Shown here: positions 17,887-26,832 of the stretch, one piece after another | How the letters are laid out: every line of letters starts with the position of its first letter | Position numbering within the stretch: position 1 is the first letter of the stretch | Assembly (NCBI RefSeq): GCF_013167955.1 | Contig: NZ_BLWF01000003.1 | Coordinates: 248,001-312,000, forward strand | Source: Thermanaeromonas sp. C210 | Lineage (GTDB): Bacteria; Bacillota; DSM-521; Neomoorellales; Neomoorellaceae | Length of the DNA: 64,000 nucleotides | Reading direction: 5' to 3' | Translations under genes and position numbers: made by a program | Notes under the pieces: generated by a model | The model's input: only the letters and a program-made list of their open reading frames with translations | Database searches by the model: none | Told to the model about the DNA's origin: nothing

Positions 17887-19080
17887 TCAATCTAACTGCT
17901 TGACGAAGTCGCCCAGCCGGGCCAGGCCGGCTTCGATTTGTTCCATGGACGTAGCGTAGGACAGGCGCAGATAGTTATCATTGCCGAAGGCTATACCGGG
18001 AACGACGGCTACCTGGAAATGCTCTAGCAGAACGGACGCTATATCGGTGGCGGAGGAAAGTACTTTCCCGCGGAATTTCCGGCCGAACAATCCGGAAACG
18101 TTGGGGAACAGGTAAAAGGCCCCGCCGGGGCAATTACAGCTTATTCCGGGGAGATTCCTGAGGCTGGCGAGGAGGCGATCCCGGCGTTTATTAAACTCCC
18201 GGCGCATCTTCTCCACCGGGTCTTGGCTCCCCGTAAGGGCGGCTACGGCAGCTTTCTGGGCAATGGAAGTGGGATTGGAAGTGGAGTGGCTCTGGAGGTC
18301 GGCCATGGCCTTGGCAATGGGCCGGGGTGCGGCCGCATAGCCTATGCGCCAACCCGTCATGGCATATGCTTTAGAAACTCCGTCGATTAAGATGGTGCGC
18401 TCCTTAATTTCCGATCCCAGGGAGGCAATACTGGTGTGGGTTAGGTCGTCATAGATTAGGGAGGCGTAAATCTCATCGGAAATGACGAGGAGGTCGTGCT
18501 CCCGGATAATCTTTGCTAGGTCTTCTAGCTCTTCCCGCCGGTAAACAGCACCGGTGGGGTTGCACGGAGAGTTAAGGATAAGGAGCCTGCTGTGCGGCGT
18601 CAAAGCCCCTTTCAGGGCGGCGGCCGTGAGCTTGAACCCCGTTTCCTCGGTAGTCTGCACTACTACCGGTTCGGCTCCGGCCAGTTTCACCTGTTCGTAG
18701 TAGCTTACCCAGTAAGGTGCTATAAGTATAACCTCGTCACCCTCCTGGCAGCAAACCTGGAGGGCGTTGTAGAGGGAGTGCTTGGCACCACAGGAAACCA
18801 CTATGTCGGCCGGCTCGTAGTCCACACCCCGGTCCTGCCGCAACCGATCGGCCACCGCCTTGCGAAGTTCTTCGGTTCCCGGTACAGGGGTATACTTGGT
18901 AAAACCGGCCTTCAGGGCTTCAACGGCTGCCTCCTTGATATGTTCAGGGGTGTCGAAATCGGGTTCGCCGGCGCTAAAGTTGATTACCTGGATTCCCTGG
19001 GCCTTCATTTTTTTGGCTTGGGCATCAATGGAAAGGGTGGGAGAGGGGCTTATACCTGCGGCCCTTCTGGCTAGTCTCAA
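17887..19080 (-). CDS. Class I aminotransferase (aspartate aminotransferase type)
   Basis: 397 aa, PLP-dependent fold type I. Visible landmarks: FSAGEPDFDTPEHI near the N-terminus, YTPVPGTEELRKAVADRL, LNSPCNPTGAVY, SDEIYASLIYD, the PLP-lysine motif GVSKAYAMTGWRIGYA and the C-terminal RLSYATSMEQIEAGLARL. This is the Ig-subgroup aspartate aminotransferase common in Firmicutes and thermophiles, which moves an amino group between aspartate and 2-oxoglutarate in the cytosol; activity on other amino acids is possible. The start is a TTG at 19080 preceded by GGAGGGA. Transcribed divergently from the Fe-S protein gene. First gene of the GC-rich backbone to the right of the mobile region. Confidence 0.9.
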   Translation of the reverse strand: MRLARRAAGISPSPTLSIDAQAKKMKAQGIQVINFSAGEPDFDTPEHIKEAAVEALKAGFTKYTPVPGTEELRKAVADRLRQDRGVDYEPADIVVSCGAKHSLYNALQVCCQEGDEVILIAPYWVSYYEQVKLAGAEPVVVQTTEETGFKLTAAALKGALTPHSRLLILNSPCNPTGAVYRREELEDLAKIIREHDLLVISDEIYASLIYDDLTHTSIASLGSEIKERTILIDGVSKAYAMTGWRIGYAAAPRPIAKAMADLQSHSTSNPTSIAQKAAVAALTGSQDPVEKMRREFNKRRDRLLASLRNLPGISCNCPGGAFYLFPNVSGLFGRKFRGKVLSSATDIASVLLEHFQVAVVPGIAFGNDNYLRLSYATSMEQIEAGLARLGDFVKQLD

Positions 19081-19243
19081 GGTCTTATCCCTCCGTTCTC
19101 AAAGGCTACTAACATTAATTATTCCTTTAGCCTGCCTTTTTGTAAAGGGGTGCTCGGCGGCCGGGCCGGCGCGGGCGTCTTGATGAGGCGGAGCGAAAAG
19201 GTGATAATATTATGGAACCTAGTTCTGTGGTAGGGGGAGTAGG

Positions 19244-20338
19244 ATGGACGTTGCCGGCCTGACGGGTTTCCTCTTGGGGAAGGTCGGTGTCCATGCTGAA
19301 CGTTGTGTCCGCCGGTTTTCACCCCGGGCAACCTGCCGCCGCTGCCTGGAAGCGTGCCCCGTAGACGCCGTTAAGCTGACGGGGGAAGGCGTTAAAATAG
19401 GGGAATGTAACCGCTGTGGACTGTGTACCGCCGTGTGTCCTACCGAAGCCCTGCAGGACCCGGAGAGGACCCCCGCCTTCTTCCTGGCCCGCGGACGGGA
19501 GATTCTACAAACCTACGGACAGGTAGGGTTTGTATGTTTTCCCCGGGGCAAAGAAGCCAGGATGGGAAGCCATTTAATAGGGGTAACTTGCCTGGGAGGA
19601 ATACCCGTGGAGGTTGTAGTGGCCCTGGCCACGGAGGGGAAGGTGGTATTCTCCCGCCAGGGGCAGGAGTGCACCTCGTGCCCTTTGGCCCGTGGAGGTG
19701 AAATCTGGGAAGAACTCCTTGCCCTGGCCCGTCAAATGATAGCCTGCCTGGGCTTGCCCGAAGACCGGATTACCTTCCTGAACGAAGCTCCCCCGGCGGC
19801 ACCCGCAGAATACCGGAGGGAGGGGGAGGGCCGGGCGGCAATGGGTCGGCGGGAGTTCTTTGCTGCTCTGGTCCGGGGACTGGGGTTAAAAGGCGCATCT
19901 CAAGTGTCGGACCGGCCCGGGATGCCCGCTTCCCGGCGTGCCATCCTGCAGGAGGTCTGGAGCACCCGGGCTTCTGCCGAGAAGAAGGAACTTTGGCCCC
20001 AGCCCGGACTAAAGCTGGCAGGTCCATGTTACCTGTGCAACATATGCAGCCGCCTCTGCCCCCAGGAGGCGTTAGTTCTAAAGGGGGACGAGCTCCTCTT
20101 TCAACCCTCCCTGTGCACCGCTTGCGGCCTTTGTATAGATGTCTGTCTTCATGGAAGTCTGGCGTGGGGAGAAAAGGTAAGCCTCAAGGAGGTGTCGTCG
20201 GCGGAAAGGAAACGGCTGGCGACGGCAGTTACCCTGCAGTGCTCCCGTTGCGGTCAGGAATTCAGGGCCAGTCCCCAAACCGATCTTTGCCTGCGCTGCC
20301 GGTTCTCGGCGGCCCAGGAAGGTTTGAAGGCTAACTAA
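19244..20338 (+). CDS. Multi-cluster 4Fe-4S protein with C-terminal zinc ribbon
   Basis: 364 aa. Four ferredoxin-type cysteine groups are visible: CRRCLEACPVDAV (about residue 32), CNRCGLCTAVCPTEAL (about 57), CYLCNICSRLCPQEAL (about 260) and CTACGLCIDVC (about 288). Between them lies a region of about 150 residues with a further CTSCPLA group. The C-terminus has a zinc-ribbon-like pair of CxxC motifs (CSRCG, CLRC). It is followed 27 bp later by a TorD-type chaperone gene, so the pair probably serves maturation or electron supply of a molybdopterin oxidoreductase, although no such enzyme is in the window. SD GGGGGAG before ATG 19244. Confidence 0.75.
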   Translation: MDVAGLTGFLLGKVGVHAERCVRRFSPRATCRRCLEACPVDAVKLTGEGVKIGECNRCGLCTAVCPTEALQDPERTPAFFLARGREILQTYGQVGFVCFPRGKEARMGSHLIGVTCLGGIPVEVVVALATEGKVVFSRQGQECTSCPLARGGEIWEELLALARQMIACLGLPEDRITFLNEAPPAAPAEYRREGEGRAAMGRREFFAALVRGLGLKGASQVSDRPGMPASRRAILQEVWSTRASAEKKELWPQPGLKLAGPCYLCNICSRLCPQEALVLKGDELLFQPSLCTACGLCIDVCLHGSLAWGEKVSLKEVSSAERKRLATAVTLQCSRCGQEFRASPQTDLCLRCRFSAAQEGLKAN

Positions 20339-20364
20339 CTTTTAGGCTTAAGGAGGATCCGGGT

Positions 20365-21036
20365 ATGGACTTTGAGCTTTTGGCCGACTGGTTGAAGGGC
20401 CGGGAGATTATATACGGTTTACTGGCCCGTTTATATAGGGAGGGCCCCAGCAGGGAAATCCTCGCTGCCCTGGACCGGGAAGGGATCTTGGCCCGGCTGG
20501 CCGAGGAAGAAAGTAATGAAGAAGTCCGCGAGGGCTGCCGGCGCATGCAGCAAGAGCTGTCCGGACACCAAAACGATTTGGACGCTTACTGCGTCAAATT
20601 GAAGGAAGAGTATAACCGCCTCTTTGTAGGTCCCGGCCACCTAGAGGCGCCGCCGTGGGAATCTGTATATCGTTCTCCCGACCGTCTCCTTTTTGGTGAA
20701 GAAACCCTGGCGGTGCGCGAGTTCTATCATTCCTTCGGCCTGGTCAACAAAAACCTCTATCGAGAACCCGACGACCACCTGAGTTTGGAGCTGGAGTTCA
20801 TGGCCTGGCTTTGCGCCCAAAGCGCCGACTGTTTAGACAAAGATAGTGATTGGCAGCGGTATTTGCAAGGCCAGCAGGACTTTTTGCGTGACCACTTGAT
20901 CCAATGGGTACCGGCATGGAGTAAGGATATGTTTGACCACGCCAAAACTGAGTTCTTCCGGGGCCTGGCCCAGTTCACCCGGGGATTTATCTTAAGCGAT
21001 TTAAAGGAAGTGGGGGCGGCCTTAAACCACCAGTAG
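20365..21036 (+). CDS. TorD/DmsD-family molybdoenzyme chaperone
   Basis: 223 aa, all-helical, the family's usual size. These chaperones bind the twin-arginine signal and the apo form of DMSO-reductase-family enzymes during cofactor loading. Recognisable blocks are EEYNRLFVGPGHLEAPPWES (the family's YxxLF...P pattern), VREFYHSFGL and DDHLSLELEFMAWL, the conserved helix with paired acids. An SD (AAGGAGG) precedes ATG 20365. Co-transcribed with the upstream Fe-S protein; a strong hairpin follows the stop. Confidence 0.85.
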   Translation: MDFELLADWLKGREIIYGLLARLYREGPSREILAALDREGILARLAEEESNEEVREGCRRMQQELSGHQNDLDAYCVKLKEEYNRLFVGPGHLEAPPWESVYRSPDRLLFGEETLAVREFYHSFGLVNKNLYREPDDHLSLELEFMAWLCAQSADCLDKDSDWQRYLQGQQDFLRDHLIQWVPAWSKDMFDHAKTEFFRGLAQFTRGFILSDLKEVGAALNHQ

Positions 21037-21044
21037 CAACAACA

Positions 21045-21072
21045 GGGGCACCTGGTCCAGGCCAGGTGCCCC
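21045..21072 (+). terminator. Strong hairpin after the torD-like gene
   Basis: Perfect 11-bp stem GGGGCACCTGG/CCAGGTGCCCC with a 6-nt loop. The downstream U tract is weak (a TTTTT run begins about 10 nt later), so it may be a terminator or an RNA-stabilising end. Confidence 0.55.
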
Positions 21073-21147
21073 AAATTCGCAGCTTTTTAAGGGAGGCGAT
21101 GGAGGGCCTGGCCCGGGCTTAAGGACGAGGCCAGGGACTCCAGGATC

Positions 21148-21717
21148 CTACTGAAACTGGTAGCGCATACCCCCATGGGGAGCCGTGGTAAAGGTATTTA
21201 TCATGGTATGGGTAGTTACATCCTGGAGGGTGGGAACCTGGTAAAAGCCCTTTTGATTCATGTACTGCCACACTTCATAAGCCTGCTCAGCACAATTAAC
21301 GGCTCCCTGCTGCAGCATACTCCGCAGTTCCCGGTCCGCACATTCGAGGGAAGCCATCATCCTCATTACCGCCGAAGCCTTGTGACACCCCAACATTCCG
21401 CTGGCTATGTCCCTGTCGTCTATTTCGTCGGCCGAAACATTAGGGGCCTGACTCTCGGGCTGGTGTAATCCGTAAACCGGTCGAGCCGTGCGCGGCGCGC
21501 GGTAAGGAACCGCATGCCCCATACCCCGCTGGTTGATGGCCTGGACCATATTGTTGTATTCCTGGGTCATGAACTGAATCTGTTTGTCCAGGATGGAACG
21601 GAGCTGCTGGTCCTTTACGTGGGGACGGTACAGCTGGAACTGGTTAATGCCGTCGATGGTATCGGTCAAGACTTCGTGGAGCTCCATGATTTCATGGGCG
21701 CCGTAGTGAGATGCCAT
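21148..21717 (-). CDS. CotF-family spore coat protein
   Basis: 189 aa. Two helical, ferritin-like halves: HEIMELHEVLTDTIDGINQF and QLRSILDKQIQFMTQEYNNMV in the first, and DRDIASGMLGCHKASAVMRM in the second, the pattern of CotF/coat-F proteins. It has a Gln/Pro-rich linker and an aromatic C-terminus (GGMRYQFQ), as often seen in coat proteins. Expected in the mother cell, assembled into the coat. SD GGAGGAGGGG precedes the ATG. A CATAATA box lies upstream on the minus strand and may be part of a sporulation sigma-factor promoter, but I cannot pair it with a good -35. Confidence 0.85.
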   Translation of the reverse strand: MASHYGAHEIMELHEVLTDTIDGINQFQLYRPHVKDQQLRSILDKQIQFMTQEYNNMVQAINQRGMGHAVPYRAPRTARPVYGLHQPESQAPNVSADEIDDRDIASGMLGCHKASAVMRMMASLECADRELRSMLQQGAVNCAEQAYEVWQYMNQKGFYQVPTLQDVTTHTMINTFTTAPHGGMRYQFQ

Positions 21718-21847
21718 TTAATCCCCTCCTCCACATCTTTTGTCATTTTAACTGTATTATGTCTTAGTTCAGCCCCAATTATTAATGGAATTCTTTTACG
21801 CATAAGGACGGTGAAAAGTGACCAACAATATACCTGAGGTGAGGAAG

Positions 21848-22360
21848 ATGGCTGATCAAACCCAACAGCCGGGCCCTCCCAAGAAGCCCTTGAGCTTGGC
21901 CGAACAGATCGCCCAGCAGCAGCAAGCATATGAGCAGCAGGCGTATCAAAAGCTAGTCGAACAGATAAAACCCAAGCCCAAGGTCTGGGTAAATGTCTTA
22001 AATGCCTTTTGGGTGGGAGGAACCATTTGCGGTATAGCCCAGATTATTACCCTGATCTTTAGGGAGGCGGGGCTCAGCGCTCAAGACGCCTCTAACGCTA
22101 CCGCTATGATAATGGTGTTTCTAGGTGCCCTGCTTACTGGGCTGGGCGTCTACGATGAAATTGGGAAGCGGGCCGGAGCCGGCTCCATTATACCCATCAC
22201 CGGTTTCGCTAATTCCATTGTTTCCCCCGCCATGGAGTTTAAGCGGGAGGGGTTTATCTACGGCGTCGGCGCCCGCCTTTTCACGGTGGCCGGGCCGGTG
22301 ATTATTTACGGCTTGGTCACCTCGGTACTGATCGGCTTGGTTGCCTATTTCGTGAGTTAG
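21848..22360 (+). CDS. spoVAC: Stage V sporulation protein AC
   Basis: 170 aa from ATG 21848, chosen because GAGGTGAGG stands 6 nt before it; an in-frame GTG at 21818 has a poorer SD. A Gln-rich cytoplasmic N-terminus is followed by four to five hydrophobic spans with the SpoVAC/SpoVAE signatures VWVNVLNAFWVGGTICGIAQ, GALLTGLGVYDEIGKRAGAG and IPITGFANSIVSPAMEFKRE. SpoVA proteins form the inner-membrane channel that loads dipicolinate into the forespore and releases it at germination; SpoVAC alone can act as a mechanosensitive channel. Its usual partners spoVAD and spoVAE are not adjacent but about 9 kb downstream. Confidence 0.93.
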   Translation: MADQTQQPGPPKKPLSLAEQIAQQQQAYEQQAYQKLVEQIKPKPKVWVNVLNAFWVGGTICGIAQIITLIFREAGLSAQDASNATAMIMVFLGALLTGLGVYDEIGKRAGAGSIIPITGFANSIVSPAMEFKREGFIYGVGARLFTVAGPVIIYGLVTSVLIGLVAYFVS

Positions 22361-22410
22361 GCTTTCCTCCGGGCAAGAAATTCAGTTGAGGAAACAAATG
22401 TGGTCAGGCG

Positions 22411-22450
22411 CACCGGGTGTTGTAAATGCACCTGGTGTTTCCTTTTTCTT
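22411..22450 (+). terminator. Rho-independent terminator after spoVAC
   Basis: 9-bp stem CACCGGGTG/CACCTGGTG (one G-U pair), 9-nt loop, followed by TTTCCTTTTTCTTT. It separates spoVAC from the methyltransferase gene. Confidence 0.8.
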
Positions 22451-22595
22451 TGGCCTATACTGTGCTTAGAAGAAAAGGCCGAGGGTTAAAATAGGCTGGA
22501 TGGGGAGCCCGGGAGGGCCGTTGCGGCAGAGTCTTTAGGAGCGGCCTTGGGAAGGAGCCCTGTACCGGCGTCCTTAAGAAGGGAGGAGCCGACGA

Positions 22596-23192
22596 ATGGA
22601 GTTGGCGGATCTTATACGGCTTAATGAGCTATGGCGGCCGGTATACCCATACCTGGCCAAGCAGGTAGAAGAAATCTTACCCGCCGGAACTGAGCGAGTC
22701 CTGGAGCTGGGGCCCTTCTCCGGCGGCTTAACGTGGGCTTTAGCAGAAACCTCGCCCTATGCTGTTTTTACCATAGGGGAGGAGAGGCAGGAAGTAAGGA
22801 ACTGGCTGGAGGAAGAAAGCCGGAGACTGGGGCTTGCCAACCGGCTCCACATAGTAGAGACGCCCCTTAAGCCCCTGGCCTTCCCTGGCGAAGCCTTTGA
22901 CGGCTTGATTTTCCGTGGGGCTTTTTTCTTTTTGGATACTGATATACTCCGGGAAATATACCGCGTCCTCAAGAGGGGAGGAAGGGGTTTGGTAGGCGGC
23001 GGGTTCGGCAGGTTTACTCCATCGGACGTGATTAAAGGCATAGCCGGTGAGTCCCGCCAGCTCAATTACCGCTTGGGCAAGAAGTGGATGGCGGTGGACG
23101 AGCTTGAAAGCCTGGTACGCAATGCGGGCCTCCATGGCTGCTGCCGGATTTGTACCGAGGGCGGGTTATGGCTCATAATTACCAAGGACTAG
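22596..23192 (+). CDS. Class I SAM-dependent methyltransferase
   Basis: 198 aa. A Rossmann-type methyltransferase with motif I VLELGPFSGGLTWAL (residues about 34-48), an acidic residue after strand 2 (TIGEE), motif II/post-II FDGLIFRGAFFF and motif III-like EIYRVLKRGGRGLVGGG. Substrate unknown; the protein lacks a recognisable substrate domain. SD GGGAGGAG before the ATG. It stands alone between spoVAC and a convergent gene. Confidence 0.75.
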   Translation: MELADLIRLNELWRPVYPYLAKQVEEILPAGTERVLELGPFSGGLTWALAETSPYAVFTIGEERQEVRNWLEEESRRLGLANRLHIVETPLKPLAFPGEAFDGLIFRGAFFFLDTDILREIYRVLKRGGRGLVGGGFGRFTPSDVIKGIAGESRQLNYRLGKKWMAVDELESLVRNAGLHGCCRICTEGGLWLIITKD

Positions 23193-23400
23193 AATGAGAA
23201 ACTGGCCCTGTGGCGAGCCCTGGAGGGGTTGCGTGCCCGGCCGGTTAACGAGGAGAAGGGGCTGCAGCCGAAAGGGTCCCGGCGCCCACATGCGAGGCGC
23301 CCAGGTGCCGTGTTCGGGGAGTTCCGCCGGAGGCCAACAATTGAGCGCTCCGAGGTTATTGGTATGAGTAACGGATCGCGCCGGCCGTATTCACCGGCCG

Positions 23401-24672
23401 TTACCCAAGGTCGGGTCTATTTCCGGGCACTATGGTGGAACGCAGCGCCTCCCATATCTCCCCGGGCACCAGCCCCAGGCGCCAGAGGGCAATACCGTCA
23501 AGGCCGTAGCGTTTGGCCATACCCATCTTAGTGAGGACGCTGGCCGCCGTTTCGGCTGGAACGGAGATACCCAGCACCAGCTTTTCCGCCGGCACCGCGG
23601 CCCGCGCCATCTCCACGGCTTCCCGCACCAGGTCTACCGGCTCCGGCGTCGTGCCGTAGTCGTAGGCCATAATGATGATCCGGTCCGCCAGTCCCCCTAA
23701 AGCCTGGTAATCATATCCACGGTAGGCGCTGTTGGGGGCGTGGAGGGTGAGGGTTAAGTTGAGGCCGGCGACCTTTAATTTCCCTGCCAGCTTGGCTACA
23801 AACCCCGTGAAGGCGTCCCGCACCGCCTGCAGCTCTGCACCCGTATCTTGATAGCCCAAGCCTTCGAAATCCAGGTTAACACCCTGGTACAACACCCCCT
23901 CCCTCGTTATCTCATTAATCGCCCTTTCCATTGCCTTACCATCCGCCAGAAGGGAAGAGAGGGTACCGTCCCCGTCGGTTACGTGAACGACCATTTCGGT
24001 TTTGAGTTTATACTTTTCTGCGGCCTCCAGTACCCTTTCCCAGCCGTCGGGCCGCTGCCAGCCGGTCCTGCTTCTGGTGAGGAGGTTGCCGTCCTTATCC
24101 AGGCTGTACCATCCCAGGGCCAGCTCGTCTACAATGTCCGTGTTTCCGGGGGCGTGCCGGGGGTACGGCATCCCGAAGAGGTTGGTCCAGCTGCTGGTCC
24201 TGCTGTCGCCCAGGGCGTAGAAGCCGATAACCGTCATGGCCGCCGGAGGGGAGGCGATGCGGACTTCCTTGAGGGCACCATCCCAATCTACCCGGCAGCC
24301 GAAGGCTTCCCCAAAGAAGCGGAGGGGTATGAGAGTCCGGCCCTTAAGGATCTGCGGCGGAACTTCCAGGGATATAGGGGAGCCATTGCGGTAGGCGGTA
24401 TTGCTGCCAATGGGGAGGACCACAGAGTTCTCCCCGTCGGTGGCCCTCACCGTCCGGGTAAGATAGTCCCAGGATACTTCTATGTTCAAGGCTTCCCCGA
24501 TGGCCCGGAAGGGGACTAGAACACGTTGGTTCTGGATAACCGGAGGTACATCGAAGGCAACCGGCAGCCCGTCCACGAACACCGGGATTTTCTGTTGTTC
24601 ATGGGCCAAGGCCCCAGGCGCAAAATAAGCGGTGAGCGCCAGGATAAGGAGTACCACTGTCAGCCGTTTCAC
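23401..24672 (-). CDS. Secreted GH18-like protein with copper-amine-oxidase-N repeats
   Basis: 423 aa. An N-terminal signal peptide (MKRLTVVLLILALTAYFAPG then ALA) is followed by two copies of the stalk-type Cu-amine-oxidase N domain (PVIQNQRVLVPFRAIGEAL and PQILKGRTLIPLRFFGEAF). From about residue 145 there is a glycoside hydrolase 18-like TIM barrel (MTVIGFYALGD, then IIIMAYDYGT). The catalytic strand reads QGVNLDFEG: the catalytic Glu and the Asp two before it are present, but the first Asp of DxxDxDxE is Gln. Such proteins act on cell-wall or spore-cortex glycans outside the membrane; the altered motif leaves activity uncertain. Confidence 0.8.
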   Translation of the reverse strand: MKRLTVVLLILALTAYFAPGALAHEQQKIPVFVDGLPVAFDVPPVIQNQRVLVPFRAIGEALNIEVSWDYLTRTVRATDGENSVVLPIGSNTAYRNGSPISLEVPPQILKGRTLIPLRFFGEAFGCRVDWDGALKEVRIASPPAAMTVIGFYALGDSRTSSWTNLFGMPYPRHAPGNTDIVDELALGWYSLDKDGNLLTRSRTGWQRPDGWERVLEAAEKYKLKTEMVVHVTDGDGTLSSLLADGKAMERAINEITREGVLYQGVNLDFEGLGYQDTGAELQAVRDAFTGFVAKLAGKLKVAGLNLTLTLHAPNSAYRGYDYQALGGLADRIIIMAYDYGTTPEPVDLVREAVEMARAAVPAEKLVLGISVPAETAASVLTKMGMAKRYGLDGIALWRLGLVPGEIWEALRSTIVPGNRPDLG

Positions 24673-24819
24673 GGTATCCCCCCGCCAGTATAAGGGCTTA
24701 TATTAGCGAACCTCAGGGAATCGAAACACTATTTTCGACTTCGCGGGATGGGACTCCTTCCTGCCTTGCCATGTTTTTTCTCAGCCTCCACTGGGCTGGC
24801 CGGAAGCTTCGATTTACAC

Positions 24820-25578
24820 TTACACCTCCACCCAGAGGCGCATCACCAGGGCGGCCAGCCACAGGAAGAGGGCGGCCAGGAGGACGAAGGCAAGTAGCGC
24901 GCCCGCGGGCAGGGCAGGCTGGATGGTCAGGCTAAAGCCCTGGGGACCCAGGCCGTAAGAGCCGGATCCCAGCAGGGGCAGGGCGGGAAGAAAATCCAGG
25001 ACCTCCGCCAGCCACTCCGTGAAGCGCACGGCCAGCCATACCCCGGCAACCATTACGGCTACCTGCATAAGCTGGCCGGCCAGCCTCCCGGCGCGGGGTA
25101 TTACCGCCAGGCCGGAGAGGGAGGCCAGGAAGACCAGGCCCGTTAACATAAATGCTACCAGGAGGGACAGGAGGTACAAAAGCAGGTAGGTGTGGGCAAA
25201 GTGCGGCCAAAAGGCCCCGACGCTCGCCCGCTCCAGCAGTATACCCCAGCCGGTGACCGCCGGGAGGGAGATTAAAAGCCCCCTGGTGACCAAGGCCAGA
25301 GCCTTGGCCAGCAAGATGGTTTCTTCCCGGACAGGCAGGGACAGCAGCCAGTAGGCGGTGTGCTGGTTCCACTCGTGATGGATGCTGGCAAAAGCCGTTG
25401 CCAGATACCAGATGGGCAGCCCATACAGGGGCATGACGATCAAGAACGCTCCCCAGGGCGGCCTGTCCAGGAAGGCCGTACCTATCACCAGGGCGGCAGC
25501 CACCACGGCCATCCCGATGAGGGTCGCCACCAGGTTCTCCCGCATCTCTTTCCAGTAAAGGAGTCCCAGATTGCGCAT
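24820..25578 (-). CDS. ABC transporter permease (ABC-2 type)
   Basis: 252 aa with about six hydrophobic spans (for example LVATLIGMAVVAAALVIG and LLYLLSLLVAFMLTGLVF). The start overlaps the stop of the ATP-binding gene (TGATG), so the two are translationally coupled. It is the membrane part of a GntR-ABC-permease module. Export substrate unknown; modules of this type (YtrA/YhcF-linked) often respond to cell-envelope stress. Confidence 0.8.
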   Translation of the reverse strand: MRNLGLLYWKEMRENLVATLIGMAVVAAALVIGTAFLDRPPWGAFLIVMPLYGLPIWYLATAFASIHHEWNQHTAYWLLSLPVREETILLAKALALVTRGLLISLPAVTGWGILLERASVGAFWPHFAHTYLLLYLLSLLVAFMLTGLVFLASLSGLAVIPRAGRLAGQLMQVAVMVAGVWLAVRFTEWLAEVLDFLPALPLLGSGSYGLGPQGFSLTIQPALPAGALLAFVLLAALFLWLAALVMRLWVEV

Positions 25579-26279
25579 CAGTTGTATTCCTCCCTGAAAA
25601 TCTCATCTATAGACATGCCCCGTTCCTGCCTTAAGGCTTCGGCCTCGCCCGCCAAGAAGATTTCGCCTCCGCTCAAGAAAACTACCCGATCAAACAGCTT
25701 TTCTGCCTCCCGCACCAGGTGGGTGCTGAGGATTAGGCACCTATCCCCACGGTGGGTGGCGAGGATCCCCTGGAGGATGCGCTCCCGGGAAGGTGGGTCG
25801 ATGCCCGAAAAAGGCTCATCCAGCAGTATCAGGTCCGCCCGCCGGGCCAGAGCCAGCACCAGCTTAAGCCGGGCCCTCTGTCCCTTGGAGAGGCTCCTCA
25901 ACGCAGCCCTCGGTGGCAGGTGCATAAATTCCAGTAGTTCCGCCGCTTGGGTGCGGTCGAAATCGGCGAAGAAACGGGCCTGGAGATCGACCATTTCTTC
26001 TACCCGGAGGGAGGGGTAGAGACAATCCACCTCCGGTACGTAGGCCACCCTTGCCCTGGTAGAGGGGCCGGGCGGCTTCCCCAGGATACGGATCTCGCCG
26101 GCACTGGGCCGGCTTAAACCCGCCATCAGGCGCATTAAAGTGGATTTGCCGCTGCCGTTCGGTCCCAGGATTCCGAGCACCCGGCCGGCCTCCAGTTCCA
26201 GGCTCACGCCGCGCAGTGCTACCGTGGGACCGTAACGTTTACTTACGTTCCGTACTTCCACCACGGGCAAGGTCATCAT
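25578..26279 (-). CDS. ABC transporter ATP-binding protein
   Basis: 233 aa, one nucleotide-binding domain: Walker A GPNGSGKST (residues about 38-46), Q-loop region, signature LSKGQRARLKL (slightly divergent from LSGGQ), Walker B LILLDEPFSGIDP and the switch His in ILSTHLV. Two adjacent ATG codons are possible; the second is better spaced from AAGGAAAGGG. It overlaps the end of the GntR gene by about 40 bp. Confidence 0.88.
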   Translation of the reverse strand: MMTLPVVEVRNVSKRYGPTVALRGVSLELEAGRVLGILGPNGSGKSTLMRLMAGLSRPSAGEIRILGKPPGPSTRARVAYVPEVDCLYPSLRVEEMVDLQARFFADFDRTQAAELLEFMHLPPRAALRSLSKGQRARLKLVLALARRADLILLDEPFSGIDPPSRERILQGILATHRGDRCLILSTHLVREAEKLFDRVVFLSGGEIFLAGEAEALRQERGMSIDEIFREEYN

Positions 26280-26649
26280 CCCTTTCCTTGGTTCTTTCGG
26301 CCAGAAGACGTAAGGCCTCGGCAGGGGAGAGCCCCAGGGACTGTAGCTCCTGGAGGTACTTGTCGGCAGCCCTGGCGGCCAGCTCCCGACGCAGGCGTGG
26401 TACTAGATCCGGCACTTCGGCGACAAAGGTCCCCTGGCCGCGCCTGGTGGCCGCGACCCCCAGCCGTTCCAGCTCTTGATAGGCCCTCTGCACAGTGTTG
26501 GGATTAACTGCCAGCTCCTGGGAGAGGTCCCGCAGGGAGGGGAGGCGGGTGCCGGGAGGCAGCTCGCCTCGCGCCACCCGCCGGCAGATCAGCTCCACAA
26601 TCTGCAGGTAAATGGGCCGCCTTTCATCAAAGTCGGCCACCGGTTTCAC
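26239..26649 (-). CDS. GntR-family regulator (YtrA subfamily)
   Basis: 136 aa. A winged helix (RPIYLQIVELICRRVARGEL, LPSLRDLSQELAVNPNTVQR, YQELERLGVAATRRGQGTFV) with only a short C-terminal tail, as in the YtrA subgroup that represses linked ABC transporters. GTG start. First gene of the minus-strand module. An inverted repeat at 26661-26684 lies just upstream and is the likely operator for autoregulation. Confidence 0.88.
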   Translation of the reverse strand: MKPVADFDERRPIYLQIVELICRRVARGELPPGTRLPSLRDLSQELAVNPNTVQRAYQELERLGVAATRRGQGTFVAEVPDLVPRLRRELAARAADKYLQELQSLGLSPAEALRLLAERTKERDDDLARGGSTERK

Positions 26650-26660
26650 CGACCCTTCTT

Positions 26661-26684
26661 AGTGTACTAGTAACATGGTACACT
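26661..26684. promoter_or_regulatory. Inverted-repeat operator and promoter of the left GntR-ABC module
   Basis: AGTGTAC (26661-26667) and GTACACT (26678-26684) form a perfect 7-bp inverted repeat. On the minus strand TTGACA (complement of 26696-26701) lies 17 nt before TACCAT, so the repeat covers the -10 region. Fits binding by the adjacent GntR protein. Confidence 0.6.
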
Positions 26685-26832
26685 ATAGCATTATACTTGT
26701 CAAGGTTTTTGCTGTTTTGTCCACCTTTACTTAAGGCCTGGCGCTGGTCAGGGCCGCAGGTTTTCAAGCAGCCCATATGGCGGGGTCTCTTAAGGGTAAA
26801 AGCAGAGGGGGAGAGGGGCGGAAATATGGTTA

